Below, one piece after another: positions 54,971 through 64,000 of a stretch of DNA of 64,000 nucleotides. Below the pieces are notes generated by a model. The model searched no databases. It was not told where the DNA came from and was given only the letters and a program-made list of their open reading frames with translations. A program made the position numbers and the translations under genes. The stretch lies in the NCBI GenBank assembly GCA_016788065.1, contig JAEUTI010000092.1, positions 1-64,000 on the forward strand, in the 5' to 3' direction. The stretch comes from Bacteroidia bacterium (GTDB lineage Bacteria; Bacteroidota; Bacteroidia; AKYH767-A; OLB10). Each line of letters starts with the position of its first letter. The first letter of the stretch is position 1.

Positions 54971-56590
54971 ATGAAAATATCTCTTTCATCATCCGTTTTG
55001 CTCCTTGTTTTTGTTGCATTTACAACTATGTGTTTCGCTGAGTCAAAAAAGCCGGCACCAGTGGTAACTATCACCAAAGATCAGGTTGGTGATGTGAAAA
55101 AGCAAGCTGCTGCTATGTATAAAGATGCCAATTACAAAAGCGCTTTGGAGCAATATCTGAAATTAGTGAATTATGATTCCGAGGACATGGATTACAATTA
55201 CAAAACAGGTATGTGTTACCTGTATAGTAATGTTGACAAGTCCAAAGCAATTCAATATTTCGTAAAAGCCGCTGACAAAAAAGATGTACCTAAAGATGTA
55301 TATTATCAGATGGGAAAAGCATTGCTGATTGCCAACTTGTTCGATGAAGCCATTGAAGCTTTCGAAAAATATAAGGAGGTAAACAAAGGACAGGTAAATC
55401 CCAAATTTAATCTGGATCAGCATGTTGAATATTGTTACAATGCTAAAGAAGCAATTAAAAAGCCTCTAGAAGTGAGCTTTAAAAATCCGGGCAAACAAGT
55501 TAATTCTGTTTCTGCAGATTATTCTCCGGTTTCAATGGCTTTAGATACCGTACTCTATTTTACATCCAACCGCAAAGGTAACATGGGTGGAATCGTAGAT
55601 GGGTTCGGCGAAATAATAGCTGATATTTATACTTCTTCCAAAGGAGATACATCCTGGTCGAAAGCTAAAAATCCAGGTATCAATCTGAATTCAGAAGCTT
55701 ATGATATTTGTACCGGAATGAATAGTAACGGCGATAAATTACTGATCTACAAAGAAGGTGGAGATGCATCCGGAGATATCTTTTTATCAAAGCTTCAAGG
55801 TAAAGCATGGCAGAAGGCTGAACTTCTTGACGAATCATTGGCTACAAAGCAATTCGAGACCGGTGCTTGTATTTCACAAGATGGAAAGCGTATTTACTTT
55901 GCTGCAAACATGAAAGGAACTCTGGGCGGTAAAGATATTTTTATGATAGAACAAGACTCCACTAAAAAATGGGGAGTGCCGGTAAATCTGGGTTCTGAAG
56001 TGAATACAAAATTTGATGAAGACAGTCCTTTCCTCTGGCATGATGGAACCACTTTGTTTTTTGCATCTCAGGGACATAATAGTATTGGTGGTTACGATAT
56101 TTTCATGACTTCACAACCTGATCCGGCACAAGCATGGAGTAAGCCGGTGAATGTCGGATATCCACTTAATACAACCGATGATGACCTGTATTTCACACTC
56201 TCTGCAAATGCCCGAACAGGATATGTTTCTGGGTTGAAACCCGGAGGAGTTGGTGATCTTGATGTCTGGTATTTTAACTTGAAGGATCCACTGGTGCGTA
56301 ATGCTGGATCTCTTTATCGGGCATCTATTCTTTCTCCTCAGGGACTTCCGGCAAAAGATGCCATGGTCAGTATTGTAAAAGAAGCTACCGGACAAGTGCT
56401 TGCAATTATGGAAGCAAATGGACCGGCAGCTGAAGTTTTCATGTTGCTCCCCGCAGGAAAATATAAATTAAAAGCCCGTTCCCCAAAAATGGGACGAATT
56501 GAACAAGACATTGTAATAACAGGTGAGGAAGGTGAAAAAGGAATCCGTCAGACTCTGAAACTACAACCGAATCCATCTTCTAAACCATAA
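54971..56590 (+). CDS. PorE-like TPR/PD40 protein lacking an OmpA domain
   Basis: 539 aa from the ATG at 54971; an in-frame TTG at 54929 lies inside the E2 gene and is rejected. Signal peptide ends CFAE. TPR-like repeats at about 35-165 (YKSALEQYLKLVNYD, then DEAIEAFEKYKEV). A WD40-like PD40 propeller at about 185-430 has ADYSPVSMALDTVLYFTSNRKG, GACISQDGKRIYFAANMKGTLGGKDIFM and GHNSIGGYDIFMTSQP. A carboxypeptidase-regulatory-like domain is at about 450-530. This is the order seen in PorE of the type IX secretion system, but the C-terminal OmpA peptidoglycan-binding domain is absent. It may be a paralogue with a different anchor. It starts 19 bp after the E2 gene. Confidence 0.75.
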   Translation: MKISLSSSVLLLVFVAFTTMCFAESKKPAPVVTITKDQVGDVKKQAAAMYKDANYKSALEQYLKLVNYDSEDMDYNYKTGMCYLYSNVDKSKAIQYFVKAADKKDVPKDVYYQMGKALLIANLFDEAIEAFEKYKEVNKGQVNPKFNLDQHVEYCYNAKEAIKKPLEVSFKNPGKQVNSVSADYSPVSMALDTVLYFTSNRKGNMGGIVDGFGEIIADIYTSSKGDTSWSKAKNPGINLNSEAYDICTGMNSNGDKLLIYKEGGDASGDIFLSKLQGKAWQKAELLDESLATKQFETGACISQDGKRIYFAANMKGTLGGKDIFMIEQDSTKKWGVPVNLGSEVNTKFDEDSPFLWHDGTTLFFASQGHNSIGGYDIFMTSQPDPAQAWSKPVNVGYPLNTTDDDLYFTLSANARTGYVSGLKPGGVGDLDVWYFNLKDPLVRNAGSLYRASILSPQGLPAKDAMVSIVKEATGQVLAIMEANGPAAEVFMLLPAGKYKLKARSPKMGRIEQDIVITGEEGEKGIRQTLKLQPNPSSKP

Positions 56591-56594
56591 CATC

Positions 56595-57392
56595 ATGCAA
56601 ATTATTCTGAAACGGCCACTGGCGTTTTTTGATCTCGAATCAACCGGATTAACAATTGGGCTGGATCGGATAATTGAAATATCTGTTTTGAAATTATTTC
56701 CTGATAATTCCAGGGAAATGTTCACCAGGAAAGTGAATCCAGAAATGCCTATTCCGGAGCTTATAACAAACCTCACAGGCATTAGTGATGCCGATGTGAA
56801 GGATGCTCCTACATTTGCGCAGCTGGGGCAGGAATTGCTGGAATTCCTTGATAATTGTGATTTCGCAGGATACAATTCCAATAAGTTTGATGTACCCATG
56901 CTGGTCGATGAATTTTTAAGAACCGGATTCAACTTTGATATAGCGAACCGGAAGCTGATCGATGTGCAAAATATTTTTCATAAGATGGAACAACGGACTC
57001 TTTCTGCCGCTTATAAATTTTATTGCGAAAAAGACCTCATAAATGCTCATTCAGCGGAAGCCGATATCATAGCTACTTTTGAGATTCTGGAAGCTCAACT
57101 GGAAAGATACACTGGCAAAATTGAAAAGGATGTTGATTCCCTTCACAAATTCACCAATATGTTTAATACGGTAGATCTTGCCGGAAGAATGGTGTACAAC
57201 GAAAAAGGGGAGGAGATCATTAATTTTGGAAAGCATAAAGGAAAAACGGTTGTTTCTGTTTTTTCTTCAGAGCCTTCTTATTATGATTGGCTCATGAAAG
57301 GTGATTTTCCTCGTCAGACAAAAGCCGTAATGAAAAGTATCTGGGATCGTTATCAGGTAAGCAAACTTCAGGAGAAGTTCGGAAGTAAGTAA
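56595..57392 (+). CDS. DEDDh 3'-5' exonuclease (DnaQ-like)
   Basis: 265 aa. The exonuclease domain (about 1-170) has FFDLESTG (Asp, Glu), FAGYNSNKFDVPML (Asp) and HSAEADIIAT (His, Asp), the DEDDh catalytic set. A C-terminal part (about 195-265) has INFGKHKGKTV and YDWLMKGDFPRQTK, a small DUF3820-like domain often joined to such nucleases. It resembles proofreading or RNase T-type exonucleases acting on single-stranded ends, and is probably a free-standing enzyme in DNA repair. It starts 4 bp after the PorE-like gene stop. Confidence 0.9.
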   Translation: MQIILKRPLAFFDLESTGLTIGLDRIIEISVLKLFPDNSREMFTRKVNPEMPIPELITNLTGISDADVKDAPTFAQLGQELLEFLDNCDFAGYNSNKFDVPMLVDEFLRTGFNFDIANRKLIDVQNIFHKMEQRTLSAAYKFYCEKDLINAHSAEADIIATFEILEAQLERYTGKIEKDVDSLHKFTNMFNTVDLAGRMVYNEKGEEIINFGKHKGKTVVSVFSSEPSYYDWLMKGDFPRQTKAVMKSIWDRYQVSKLQEKFGSK

Positions 57393-57446
57393 CGAACGCT
57401 GACTTTTTTGCATTCACTGCAACTTCTCACGGAAAATTATAGCAAA

Positions 57447-57477
57447 AAAAAATCCCGGCAATCAGCCGGGATTTTTT
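57447..57477. terminator. Bidirectional Rho-independent terminator
   Basis: AAAAATCCCGGC pairs with GCCGGGATTTTT around a 5-nt loop (AATCA), with A and T runs on both sides. It lies between the convergent exonuclease and pyrophosphatase genes and can serve both. Confidence 0.85.
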
Positions 57478-57493
57478 CATTTGGTGACTCTGA

Positions 57494-60319
57494 TTATTGA
57501 GCCGCCTGTGGTTGTGCAGTTTCAACTGAGAAGTTAATTTTTACTTCATCAGCAACTAATGGAGCACCTAAAGAAGGAGCAACATTGTATTCACTTCTCT
57601 TCAGGTTTAATGCACCTGAGAATGTGTATACTTTAAATCCAAATGGAGAATCAATTTCACCATCATAGTTAAATGGAACTTCAATTTGTTTAGTTACATC
57701 TCTGATAGTAAGATCTCCGGTAGCAGTGTATTTATATTCACCTGATTCATTTTCACGAATGCTGGTCGATTTAAACGTCATAGAAGGATATTTTGCAATA
57801 TCGAAGATTTCATTGGAACGCAAGTGCTCATCACGTTTCGATTGCTGTGTATTGATAGATGCAGCATCAAGTTGAAGCATGATAGAAGAAGTAGCAAGAT
57901 CACCTGTCATCACTACACTACCAGTATCAACCATTATAGAACCTTTAGCTGTAGAAAGTAAGTGACCAATTTTGAAGTCAACAAATGAGTGAGAAGCATC
58001 AAATACGTATGTTCCATTCAGTGTTTTGATATCCTGGCTGGTACTTACAGAAGCAACTACTTCTTCAGTTGCAGGAGCAGCAGCTGTGGTAGGTTCATCT
58101 TTCAAAGAAATTAACGGTGCTATAACAAGGGCAACTACTGACATCAATTTCAACAGGATGTTTAATGAAGGGCCTGAAGTATCTTTAAACGGATCACCAA
58201 CAGTATCACCAACAACAGCAGCTTTGTGTGGATCAGATTTCTTGAAGTATTTAGTACCGTTAATATCTACACCTTCTTCAAACATCTTTTTAGCATTATC
58301 CCAGGCACCACCGGCATTCGATTGGAAAATAGCCATAAGTACACCAGACACAGTTACACCGGCAAGTAGACCACCAAGCGCTTCAGCACCAAACATTGGC
58401 AAAAATCCAATAGCAACCGGAACAGCTACTGCCATTAAGCCTGGTAATACCATTTCACGAATCGCAGCTTTGGTTGAAATCTCAACACATTTACCGTATT
58501 CAGCAACACCGTCAGCAGCTTCAAATGTCTTTTTGTCGGCATCAGACCAGGTATCCATTTCTTTATCACCATTACGGCGCATTACTTCAAGGGCTGCCTT
58601 TAAGGCAGGAATTGAATTAAACTGGCGACGAACTTCTTCAATCATAGCCATTGCCGCACGACCAACAGCACCCATTGCAAGAGCTGAGAATACAAATGGC
58701 AACATACCACCGATGAATAATCCTGCAATTACATTTGCCTTTGAAATATCAATTGAACGAATGTGAGCAGCAGTCATATATGCTCCGAACAATGCCAATG
58801 CTGTTAATGCTGCAGAAGCAATAGCGAATCCTTTACCTATAGCAGCAGTAGTGTTACCAACAGCATCCAGTTTATCTGTAATCTTACGAACGTCTTTTGG
58901 TAACTCTGACATTTCAGCAATACCACCGGCATTATCTGAGATTGGACCATATGCATCTACAGCTAACTGGATACCCAGATTTGAAAGCATACCAACAGCC
59001 GCAATAGCGATACCATATAAACCACCAAAATGGAAAGCTCCAATAATTGAGAATGCGATAATCAGAATAGGAATTGCAGTCGACATCATACCCACACCTA
59101 AACCTGCAATGATGTTTGTTGCTGCTCCGGTTGAGGATTGACGTACAATTGACATAACCGGTTTTTTTCCGGTTCCAGTGTAATATTCAGTTACCAGACC
59201 AACTAAAAGACCACCTACAAGACCAATAATGGTTGCGATGAAAACTCCTGTTGATGTATATTCATTTCCTTTAACAGGATCAGCCCAGGCATACAATGGA
59301 TCCTGGAACCACCATGATTCAGGAAGCATCCACTTAATAATGAACCAAGAAGCAATTACCATTAAAATAGAAGAACCAAATTCTCCGATATTTAAAGCCT
59401 TTTGCGGATCACCACCTTCTTTAACACGAACAAAGAAAGTACCTATGATAGACATTACAATACCTACGGCTGCAAGTACCAAAGGAAGGAACACTGGGGC
59501 AAGTCCACCAAATTGAGTGTCAGATGCAACAAAATCAGCATTCATGAATGCTGCTCCTAAAACCATGGTACCTACGATAGAACCAACATATGATTCAAAA
59601 AGATCGGCTCCCATACCGGCAACATCACCTACGTTATCACCAACGTTATCTGCAATAGTTGCAGGATTCAATGGGTGATCTTCAGGAATACCTGCTTCAA
59701 CTTTACCAACTAAGTCAGCTCCAACATCGGCAGCTTTTGTATATATACCACCTCCAACACGTGCAAAAAGAGCGATAGAAGATGCACCGAAAGAAAATCC
59801 GGTTAATACGGTAATAACACGGTTCAAATTATCCACAGTATCAATGCCGAATTCAGCACTGTAAAGAATGAACAATAAACTCAAACCTAATACACCTAAA
59901 CCAACAACACCCATTCCCATAATGGAACCACCAGCAAAAGCAATTTCAAGTGCTTTTCCCATTCCTGTACGGGCAGCATTGGTTGTTCTTACGTTTGCTT
60001 TAGTTGCGATACGCATTCCAATGTATCCTGCCAAAGCAGAACAAAATGCTCCACAGATAAAGGAAACTGCAACCATCGGTGATGAAGTTTCAGTGTTTGC
60101 TGTAACTCCTAATAAAATGGCTACACATACTACGAAAATTGCAAGTACACGATATTCAGCTTTAAGGAAAGCCATAGCGCCCTCTGCAATGTGTCCGGCG
60201 ATTTTTTTCATTTTGTCGGTGCCGGCATCCTGTTTGTTGATCCAGGCCGACTTCCATACCGTGTACAGCAAAGCCAGTACACCGAAAGCCGGGATCAGGT
60301 AAAGAATTGAATTACCCAT
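57494..60319 (-). CDS. hppA: Membrane-bound pyrophosphatase fused to a C-terminal YceI domain
   Basis: 941 aa. Residues about 1-740 are a full M-PPase with about 16 membrane helices and the substrate motif [33 protein letters not shown] block has Ala and Gly at the positions that mark the K+-dependent subfamily. It pumps Na+ and/or H+ out using PPi. After an Ala/Thr/Glu linker (about 741-765), residues about 768-935 form a YceI domain: [45 protein letters not shown] and [16 protein letters not shown]. YceI is normally a periplasmic lipid-binding barrel. M-PPase C-termini lie on the outer face of the membrane, so the added domain would also be periplasmic. The frame is continuous with no internal stop. 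Confidence 0.92.
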   Translation of the reverse strand: MGNSILYLIPAFGVLALLYTVWKSAWINKQDAGTDKMKKIAGHIAEGAMAFLKAEYRVLAIFVVCVAILLGVTANTETSSPMVAVSFICGAFCSALAGYIGMRIATKANVRTTNAARTGMGKALEIAFAGGSIMGMGVVGLGVLGLSLLFILYSAEFGIDTVDNLNRVITVLTGFSFGASSIALFARVGGGIYTKAADVGADLVGKVEAGIPEDHPLNPATIADNVGDNVGDVAGMGADLFESYVGSIVGTMVLGAAFMNADFVASDTQFGGLAPVFLPLVLAAVGIVMSIIGTFFVRVKEGGDPQKALNIGEFGSSILMVIASWFIIKWMLPESWWFQDPLYAWADPVKGNEYTSTGVFIATIIGLVGGLLVGLVTEYYTGTGKKPVMSIVRQSSTGAATNIIAGLGVGMMSTAIPILIIAFSIIGAFHFGGLYGIAIAAVGMLSNLGIQLAVDAYGPISDNAGGIAEMSELPKDVRKITDKLDAVGNTTAAIGKGFAIASAALTALALFGAYMTAAHIRSIDISKANVIAGLFIGGMLPFVFSALAMGAVGRAAMAMIEEVRRQFNSIPALKAALEVMRRNGDKEMDTWSDADKKTFEAADGVAEYGKCVEISTKAAIREMVLPGLMAVAVPVAIGFLPMFGAEALGGLLAGVTVSGVLMAIFQSNAGGAWDNAKKMFEEGVDINGTKYFKKSDPHKAAVVGDTVGDPFKDTSGPSLNILLKLMSVVALVIAPLISLKDEPTTAAAPATEEVVASVSTSQDIKTLNGTYVFDASHSFVDFKIGHLLSTAKGSIMVDTGSVVMTGDLATSSIMLQLDAASINTQQSKRDEHLRSNEIFDIAKYPSMTFKSTSIRENESGEYKYTATGDLTIRDVTKQIEVPFNYDGEIDSPFGFKVYTFSGALNLKRSEYNVAPSLGAPLVADEVKINFSVETAQPQAAQ

Positions 60320-60371
60320 AAGTGATTGATTTTTAAGTTATTTTGAGTTGTAAGATTCGTTTTAAGAGCGC

Positions 60372-60403
60372 GCAAAGGTAAACCAATTTGGTTTAATCAC
60401 CAA
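60372..60403 (-). promoter_or_regulatory. Bacteroidota promoter for hppA: -33 TTTG, -7 TACCTTTG
   Basis: -7 box at 60372-60379 and -33 TTTG at 60400-60403, 20 bp apart on the minus strand, with a leader of about 50 nt. It gives hppA its own promoter in the gap after pdhB. Confidence 0.75.
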
Positions 60404-60442
60404 ATCCTTTAGCACAAAACCTGAATGAAAATGGAATGTTAA

Positions 60443-61426
60443 CTACTTATTAATGTACATCACTTCCTTTACCGCTTCAATGACACGAGCCGGATTTGGT
60501 AAGTAAGCATCAATGAGTGTAGGAGCATAAGGAAGTGGCACATCGCCACCCATTACCCTTAAAACAGGTGCATCGAGATAATCAAATGCCTCACGCTGAA
60601 CTTTAAATGCTACCTCTGTGGCAATTGCTGCCAATGGCCATGATTCTTCTACTATGACTAACCTGTTTGTTTTTTTAACTGATTCAATTACAGTAGCATA
60701 GTCAATTGGACGAACAGTTCTTAGATCAATTACTTCCGCATCAATTTGTTCATTCTGAAGCTCTTCCGCAGCTTTTAAGGCCACTTTCATCATTTTTCCG
60801 AATGAAACAATGGTTACATCTTTCCCCGATTTCTTAATATCTGCAACTCCTATGGGCATCAGATATTCGCCTTCAGGTACCATTCCTTTGTCACCATACA
60901 TTTGCTCCGATTCCATAAAAATTACCGGATCATTATCTCTGATGGCAGACTTCAATAATCCTTTTGCATCTGCAGGATTGGAAGGAACTATTACTTTCAA
61001 ACCGGGACAGTTTGCATACCAGCTTTCAAAAGCCTGTGAGTGTTGTGAACTCAGCATTCCGGCAGAAGCCGTTGGGCCGCGGAAAACGATCGGGACATTG
61101 AAGTGGCCGCCTGACATCGATTTCATTTTGGCTGCGGAGTTTATAACCTGATCGATTGCCACCAGGGAAAAGTTGAAAGTCATGAACTCAATGATAGGTC
61201 GAAGTCCATTCATTGCTGCACCAACTCCAATACCTGCAAAACCCAGCTCAGCAATTGGTGTGTCTATCACACGGGCAGCTCCAAACTCATCAAGCATTCC
61301 CTGACTAACTTTGTAGGCGCCATTGTACTGTGCAACTTCTTCACCCATCAGAAAAACGTTTTTATCTAAACGCATTTCTTCAGCCATTGCTTCTCTCAGT
61401 GCTTCTCGGAATTGTATTTCTCTCAT
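60443..61426 (-). CDS. pdhB: Pyruvate dehydrogenase E1 component, beta subunit
   Basis: 327 aa. The thiamine-binding and dimer-forming beta chain of an alpha2beta2 E1, with MREIQFREALREAMAEEM, FLMGEEVAQYNGAYKVSQGM, RVIDTPIAELGFAGIGVGAAM, SSQHSQAFESWYANCPGLKV and DLRTVRPIDYATVIESV. It converts pyruvate with E1 alpha and passes the acetyl group to lipoyl-E2. The alpha subunit is not in this window. Length is normal. A -7 box at 61461-61468 lies 34 bp upstream. Confidence 0.95.
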   Translation of the reverse strand: MREIQFREALREAMAEEMRLDKNVFLMGEEVAQYNGAYKVSQGMLDEFGAARVIDTPIAELGFAGIGVGAAMNGLRPIIEFMTFNFSLVAIDQVINSAAKMKSMSGGHFNVPIVFRGPTASAGMLSSQHSQAFESWYANCPGLKVIVPSNPADAKGLLKSAIRDNDPVIFMESEQMYGDKGMVPEGEYLMPIGVADIKKSGKDVTIVSFGKMMKVALKAAEELQNEQIDAEVIDLRTVRPIDYATVIESVKKTNRLVIVEESWPLAAIATEVAFKVQREAFDYLDAPVLRVMGGDVPLPYAPTLIDAYLPNPARVIEAVKEVMYINK

Positions 61427-61460
61427 ATCCTGTTTTTCAAACCGGTTTGTTTCGGGGCCT

Positions 61461-61468
61461 CAAAAATA
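61461..61468 (-). promoter_or_regulatory. -7 promoter box (TATTTTTG) for pdhB
   Basis: TAnnTTTG match on the minus strand, 34 bp before the ATG. Candidate -33 elements at 14 or 24 bp are off the usual spacing. Confidence 0.45.
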
Positions 61469-61523
61469 GCAAAACTTTGATTCAAAGATTCACAATGCCG
61501 TTAATAGACGGGGAGTTAGCTGA

Positions 61524-61847
61524 TTAAAGATCTTCCAAAGCTTCACGGGCACCCCTAAGCTCATTTAAAGTATGAGCATTTTTCTGAATTTTGGCCAAAG
61601 TTTCCCCGTTTTGGTAAATAGCCAGGGCATCAGATTTTCTTCCTAATTCCTCAAGTAGCTTGCCGTAATGGTAATAATTGGGGAGATAGGAGGGGTCGTT
61701 TTGATTTATGAATGACATATGATCCAGCGCCCCCTCTAAATTAGATAGTTTGATGAGCTCCAAAGCAAGTGCATATCTGCTGAATGAGTCAGATGGGTCT
61801 TCAGCCAAATAGCTTTGAAGCATTTCAATGCGGGTTTGTTGATTCAT
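61524..61847 (-). CDS. Small TPR-like protein
   Basis: 107 aa from the ATG at 61847 (MNQQTRIEML). The frame is open further upstream to 61937, but that region overlaps the etfB promoter. It has about two to three tetratricopeptide-type helix pairs, with SFSRYALALELIKLSNLEGALDHM and YLPNYYHYGKLLEELGRKSDALAIY. There is no signal peptide, so it is cytoplasmic. Function unknown; such short TPR proteins are common next to housekeeping genes in this phylum. Confidence 0.8.
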   Translation of the reverse strand: MNQQTRIEMLQSYLAEDPSDSFSRYALALELIKLSNLEGALDHMSFINQNDPSYLPNYYHYGKLLEELGRKSDALAIYQNGETLAKIQKNAHTLNELRGAREALEDL

Positions 61848-61920
61848 AAGTTCACAAAAATAGGATTTTGATTGATGTAAGAAATGCCACATTTGATGTG
61901 TTTTTTTTACCCAAAAAATG

Positions 61921-61928
61921 TACCTTTG
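61921..61928 (+). promoter_or_regulatory. -7 promoter box (TACCTTTG) for etfB
   Basis: Exact TAnnTTTG match ending 19 bp before the etfB ATG. A TTTG lies at 61892-61895, 25 bp upstream, which is longer than usual. Confidence 0.6.
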
Positions 61929-61947
61929 CAATCCCAAAATTTAAACA

Positions 61948-62685
61948 ATGAAAATTTTAGTTTGCATCAGCAATGTTCCTGATACCACCACGAAAATTAA
62001 CTTTTCGGCAGATAATAAAGACTTGGTAACAGCTGGAATTCAATATATTATTAATCCATACGATGAAATCGCCCTGACCAGAGCGCTGGAACTTACGGAG
62101 GCTTCCGGAGGGACTGTAACGGTTCTAAATGTCGGTGATCCATCCACAGATCCAACTATCCGGAAAGCACTGGCAATTGGTGCCACCGATGCAGTTCGTA
62201 TTAATGCCGCTCCCCGCGATGCCTATTTTGTGGCTAAACAAATAGCAAGTCATGCCGCAACCGGAAATTACGACCTCATCCTCACCGGTAGAGAATCGAT
62301 AGATTACAACGGTAGCCAGGTTGCTGCTATGGTTGGAGAATTGCTGAATATTCCTTCCGTTTCAATTTGTAAATCACTTACAGTTGATGGAACTAATGCT
62401 ACTTTGGAAAGAGAAATTGAAGGCGGTAAGGAAGTTATTACTGCTCCATTGCCATTAGTAGTTAGTGCTACTGAAGGAATGGCAGAACCCAGAATTCCGA
62501 ATATGCGAGGTATCATGTCTGCTCGTACAAAGCCTTTAAATGTTATCGAACCTGTTGCTGTGCCTCAGCTGACTGCCATTGCAGGATACGATAAACCACA
62601 ATCGAGAAGTCAGGTGAATTTGGTTGATGCCGATAAAGTTGACGACCTGGTTAATCTGCTTCACACCAAAGCAAAAGTTATCTGA
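61948..62685 (+). CDS. etfB: Electron transfer flavoprotein, beta subunit
   Basis: 245 aa. Starts MKILVCISNVPDTTTKI, with INPYDEIALTRALEL, LILTGRESIDYNGSQVAAMVGELL and PRIPNMRGIMSARTKPL, all typical of EtfB (FixA-like group). With EtfA it forms the FAD/AMP heterodimer that carries electrons from acyl-CoA dehydrogenases to the respiratory quinone pool, here probably menaquinone. Followed by etfA after 90 bp with no terminator, so one operon. Confidence 0.95.
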   Translation: MKILVCISNVPDTTTKINFSADNKDLVTAGIQYIINPYDEIALTRALELTEASGGTVTVLNVGDPSTDPTIRKALAIGATDAVRINAAPRDAYFVAKQIASHAATGNYDLILTGRESIDYNGSQVAAMVGELLNIPSVSICKSLTVDGTNATLEREIEGGKEVITAPLPLVVSATEGMAEPRIPNMRGIMSARTKPLNVIEPVAVPQLTAIAGYDKPQSRSQVNLVDADKVDDLVNLLHTKAKVI

Positions 62686-62775
62686 TTTACATTTAACATT
62701 AAAACGTTTCAGGCTTCAGATCGGTTATATAATTCAATCTACGATTTTAAACATCATCAATATTTATAATAGCTT

Positions 62776-63753
62776 ATGTCAGTTTTAGTCTATTGCGAAC
62801 ACGCCGGAGGTAAATTCAAGAAATCCACATTCGAAGTCGTTTCCTATGCTGCAGAAATTGCTGCAATGCAAGGAACTTCTCTTACAGCCCTTTCAATTGG
62901 CGATGTGAGTAATGATGAACTGGCCATTTTAGGAAAATACGGTGCTTCTAAGGTTTTAACCGTATCTAATGACCGTCTGAAACAATTTGTGAATATGGCC
63001 TATGGTGCTGTTATTGCCGATGCTGCCAAATCGGTACAGGCAAATGTGGTTGTTTTATCCTCTTCTTTTTCAGGAAAAGGTCTTGCTCCAAGAGTTGCCG
63101 TGAAACTGGAAGCCGGACTGGTAGATGGTGCAATTGCACTGCCTGATTTGTCCGCAGGTTTTAAAGTGCGTAAGACAGCATTTTCAGGCAAAGCTTTCGC
63201 AGATGTGGAAGTTACCTCTGCTGTTAAAGTGATTGCCTTAATCCCGAATTCTTATAAAGTTGTTGAAAAACCTCAAAGCGCAACTATTGAAGCTTTCAAT
63301 CCTGCAATTGACGAGAAAAGCTTTGCCGCCATGGTGAAGGAAATCGTTCAAGCTTCTGATAAGATTTCTTTGCCGGAAGCAGAATTGGTTGTCTCAGCCG
63401 GAAGAGGTCTGAAAGGACCTGAAAACTGGGGAATGGTAGAAGAGCTGGCCGGATTGCTGGGAGCTGCTACTGCATGCAGCAAACCTGTATCCGACTCGCA
63501 TTGGAGACCACATTCTGAACACGTGGGACAAACCGGAATTTCAATTAGTCCGAACCTTTATATAGCTATAGGTATTTCAGGAGCCATCCAACATCTTGCC
63601 GGTGTAAGTTCCTCTAAAACCATTGTCGTTATTAATAAAGATCCTGAAGCACCTTTCTTTAAGGCTGCCGATTATGGTATCGTAGGCGATGCTTTTGAAG
63701 TTGTCCCAAAACTGATTGAGGCGATCAAAAAATTCAAAAATACCCACGGTTAA
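62776..63753 (+). CDS. etfA: Electron transfer flavoprotein, alpha subunit
   Basis: 325 aa. The C-terminal FAD domain has [55 protein letters not shown] and a terminal [21 protein letters not shown], the EtfA signature region. It partners the EtfB encoded just upstream and carries the FAD that exchanges electrons. Length matches the family. Confidence 0.96.
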   Translation: MSVLVYCEHAGGKFKKSTFEVVSYAAEIAAMQGTSLTALSIGDVSNDELAILGKYGASKVLTVSNDRLKQFVNMAYGAVIADAAKSVQANVVVLSSSFSGKGLAPRVAVKLEAGLVDGAIALPDLSAGFKVRKTAFSGKAFADVEVTSAVKVIALIPNSYKVVEKPQSATIEAFNPAIDEKSFAAMVKEIVQASDKISLPEAELVVSAGRGLKGPENWGMVEELAGLLGAATACSKPVSDSHWRPHSEHVGQTGISISPNLYIAIGISGAIQHLAGVSSSKTIVVINKDPEAPFFKAADYGIVGDAFEVVPKLIEAIKKFKNTHG

Positions 63754-63858
63754 TAATTTTGTGATTAAATTATTTTGAATTTTTGGAAGTTTAAGGTTGA
63801 AATTGTACTTTTATAAGAAATAATTAAGGTTCCGGGGTTCCGATGTTGCCCTTCAGGT

Positions 63859-64000
63859 ATGAAAAAAATTAAGCTTGAAATCGTAGGTCTTCACTTAAGT
63901 CAAACCCAATCTGGTGCTTATGCCATGGTTCTTGGTGAAGATGGTGGTAACAGAAGATTACCAATTATAATCGGAGGATTCGAGGCTCAGGCCATTGCCG
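63859..64000 (+). CDS. Bifunctional nuclease family (DUF151) protein, start only
   Basis: The first 47 codons before the window ends. MKKIKLEIVGL, then SGAYAMVLGEDGGNRRLPIIIGGFEAQAIA match the N-terminus of the DUF151/BFN family, which in Bacteroidota often follows etfBA. The ATG at 63859 is preceded by an AGG. Function of the family in bacteria is uncertain; a nuclease activity was described for plant members. Confidence 0.8.
   Translation, partial: MKKIKLEIVGLHLSQTQSGAYAMVLGEDGGNRRLPIIIGGFEAQAIA

Noticed and set aside
58026-60302. Long open frames on the plus strand opposite the pyrophosphatase gene
   Set aside because: They lie entirely inside a well-supported gene, have low-complexity Ala/Pro/Thr-rich translations and no recognisable motif.

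Overview
The window looks like chromosome from a member of the Bacteroidota. Nine large secreted proteins end in a type IX secretion (T9SS) C-terminal sorting domain. Many gene starts are preceded by the Bacteroidota -7 promoter box TAnnTTTG. Shine-Dalgarno sites are weak, and PKD and SprB-like repeats are abundant. The base composition is moderately AT-rich. I cannot name a genus. I saw no rRNA, tRNA, CRISPR array, insertion sequence or prophage.

Layout. 1-1.8 kb: partial dipeptidyl peptidase IV and an FKBP lipoprotein. 2-9.2 kb: two tandem paralogous giant T9SS-exported sugar-dehydrogenase-like proteins. 9.2-19.9 kb: a surface polysaccharide locus with a polymerase-like membrane protein, AsnB amidotransferase, two methyltransferases, a Wzm/Wzt ABC exporter and three glycosyltransferases. 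19.9-24.6 kb: a nine-PKD T9SS protein and the RdgB nucleotide sanitizer. 24.7-31.2 kb: an operon with a double-length D-Ala-D-Ala ligase, a PASTA protein, a T9SS protein and an RluD-type pseudouridine synthase. 31.2-40 kb: MqnE (futalosine menaquinone pathway), an M43 metalloprotease, an OmpR-type regulator, a JmjC/cupin gene broken by one in-frame stop, a small membrane protein and an AddB-like nuclease. 40-45.8 kb: a GH18 chitinase, then an apparent operon of a lipoprotein resembling a protease propeptide, a metzincin protease carrying that propeptide, and a YCF48-like propeller. 45.9-51.5 kb: a coiled-coil lipoprotein, a hybrid kinase with REC and HPt domains, a sigma-54 activator and a double-S1 protein. 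51.6-57.4 kb: a SprB/DUF11-like T9SS protein, a 2-oxoacid dehydrogenase E2, a PorE-like protein lacking OmpA, and a DEDDh exonuclease. 57.5-64 kb: a membrane pyrophosphatase fused to a YceI domain, pyruvate dehydrogenase E1 beta, a TPR protein, EtfB, EtfA and the start of a bifunctional-nuclease-family gene.

The genes suggest an organism that secretes proteases, chitinase and sugar oxidoreductases through T9SS, exports a polysaccharide by an ABC route, and respires with menaquinone. The least ordinary items are: (1) the tandem Ddl fusion, whose second half has Phe where dipeptide-forming ligases have the catalytic Tyr; (2) the free-standing propeptide-like lipoprotein encoded just before its cognate-looking metzincin; (3) the pyrophosphatase-YceI fusion; (4) the cupin gene whose TAA falls exactly at the x of its metal-binding HxD motif; and (5) an 8-G tract early in the polysaccharide membrane gene. 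All identifications come from reading motifs by eye; no database search was run.
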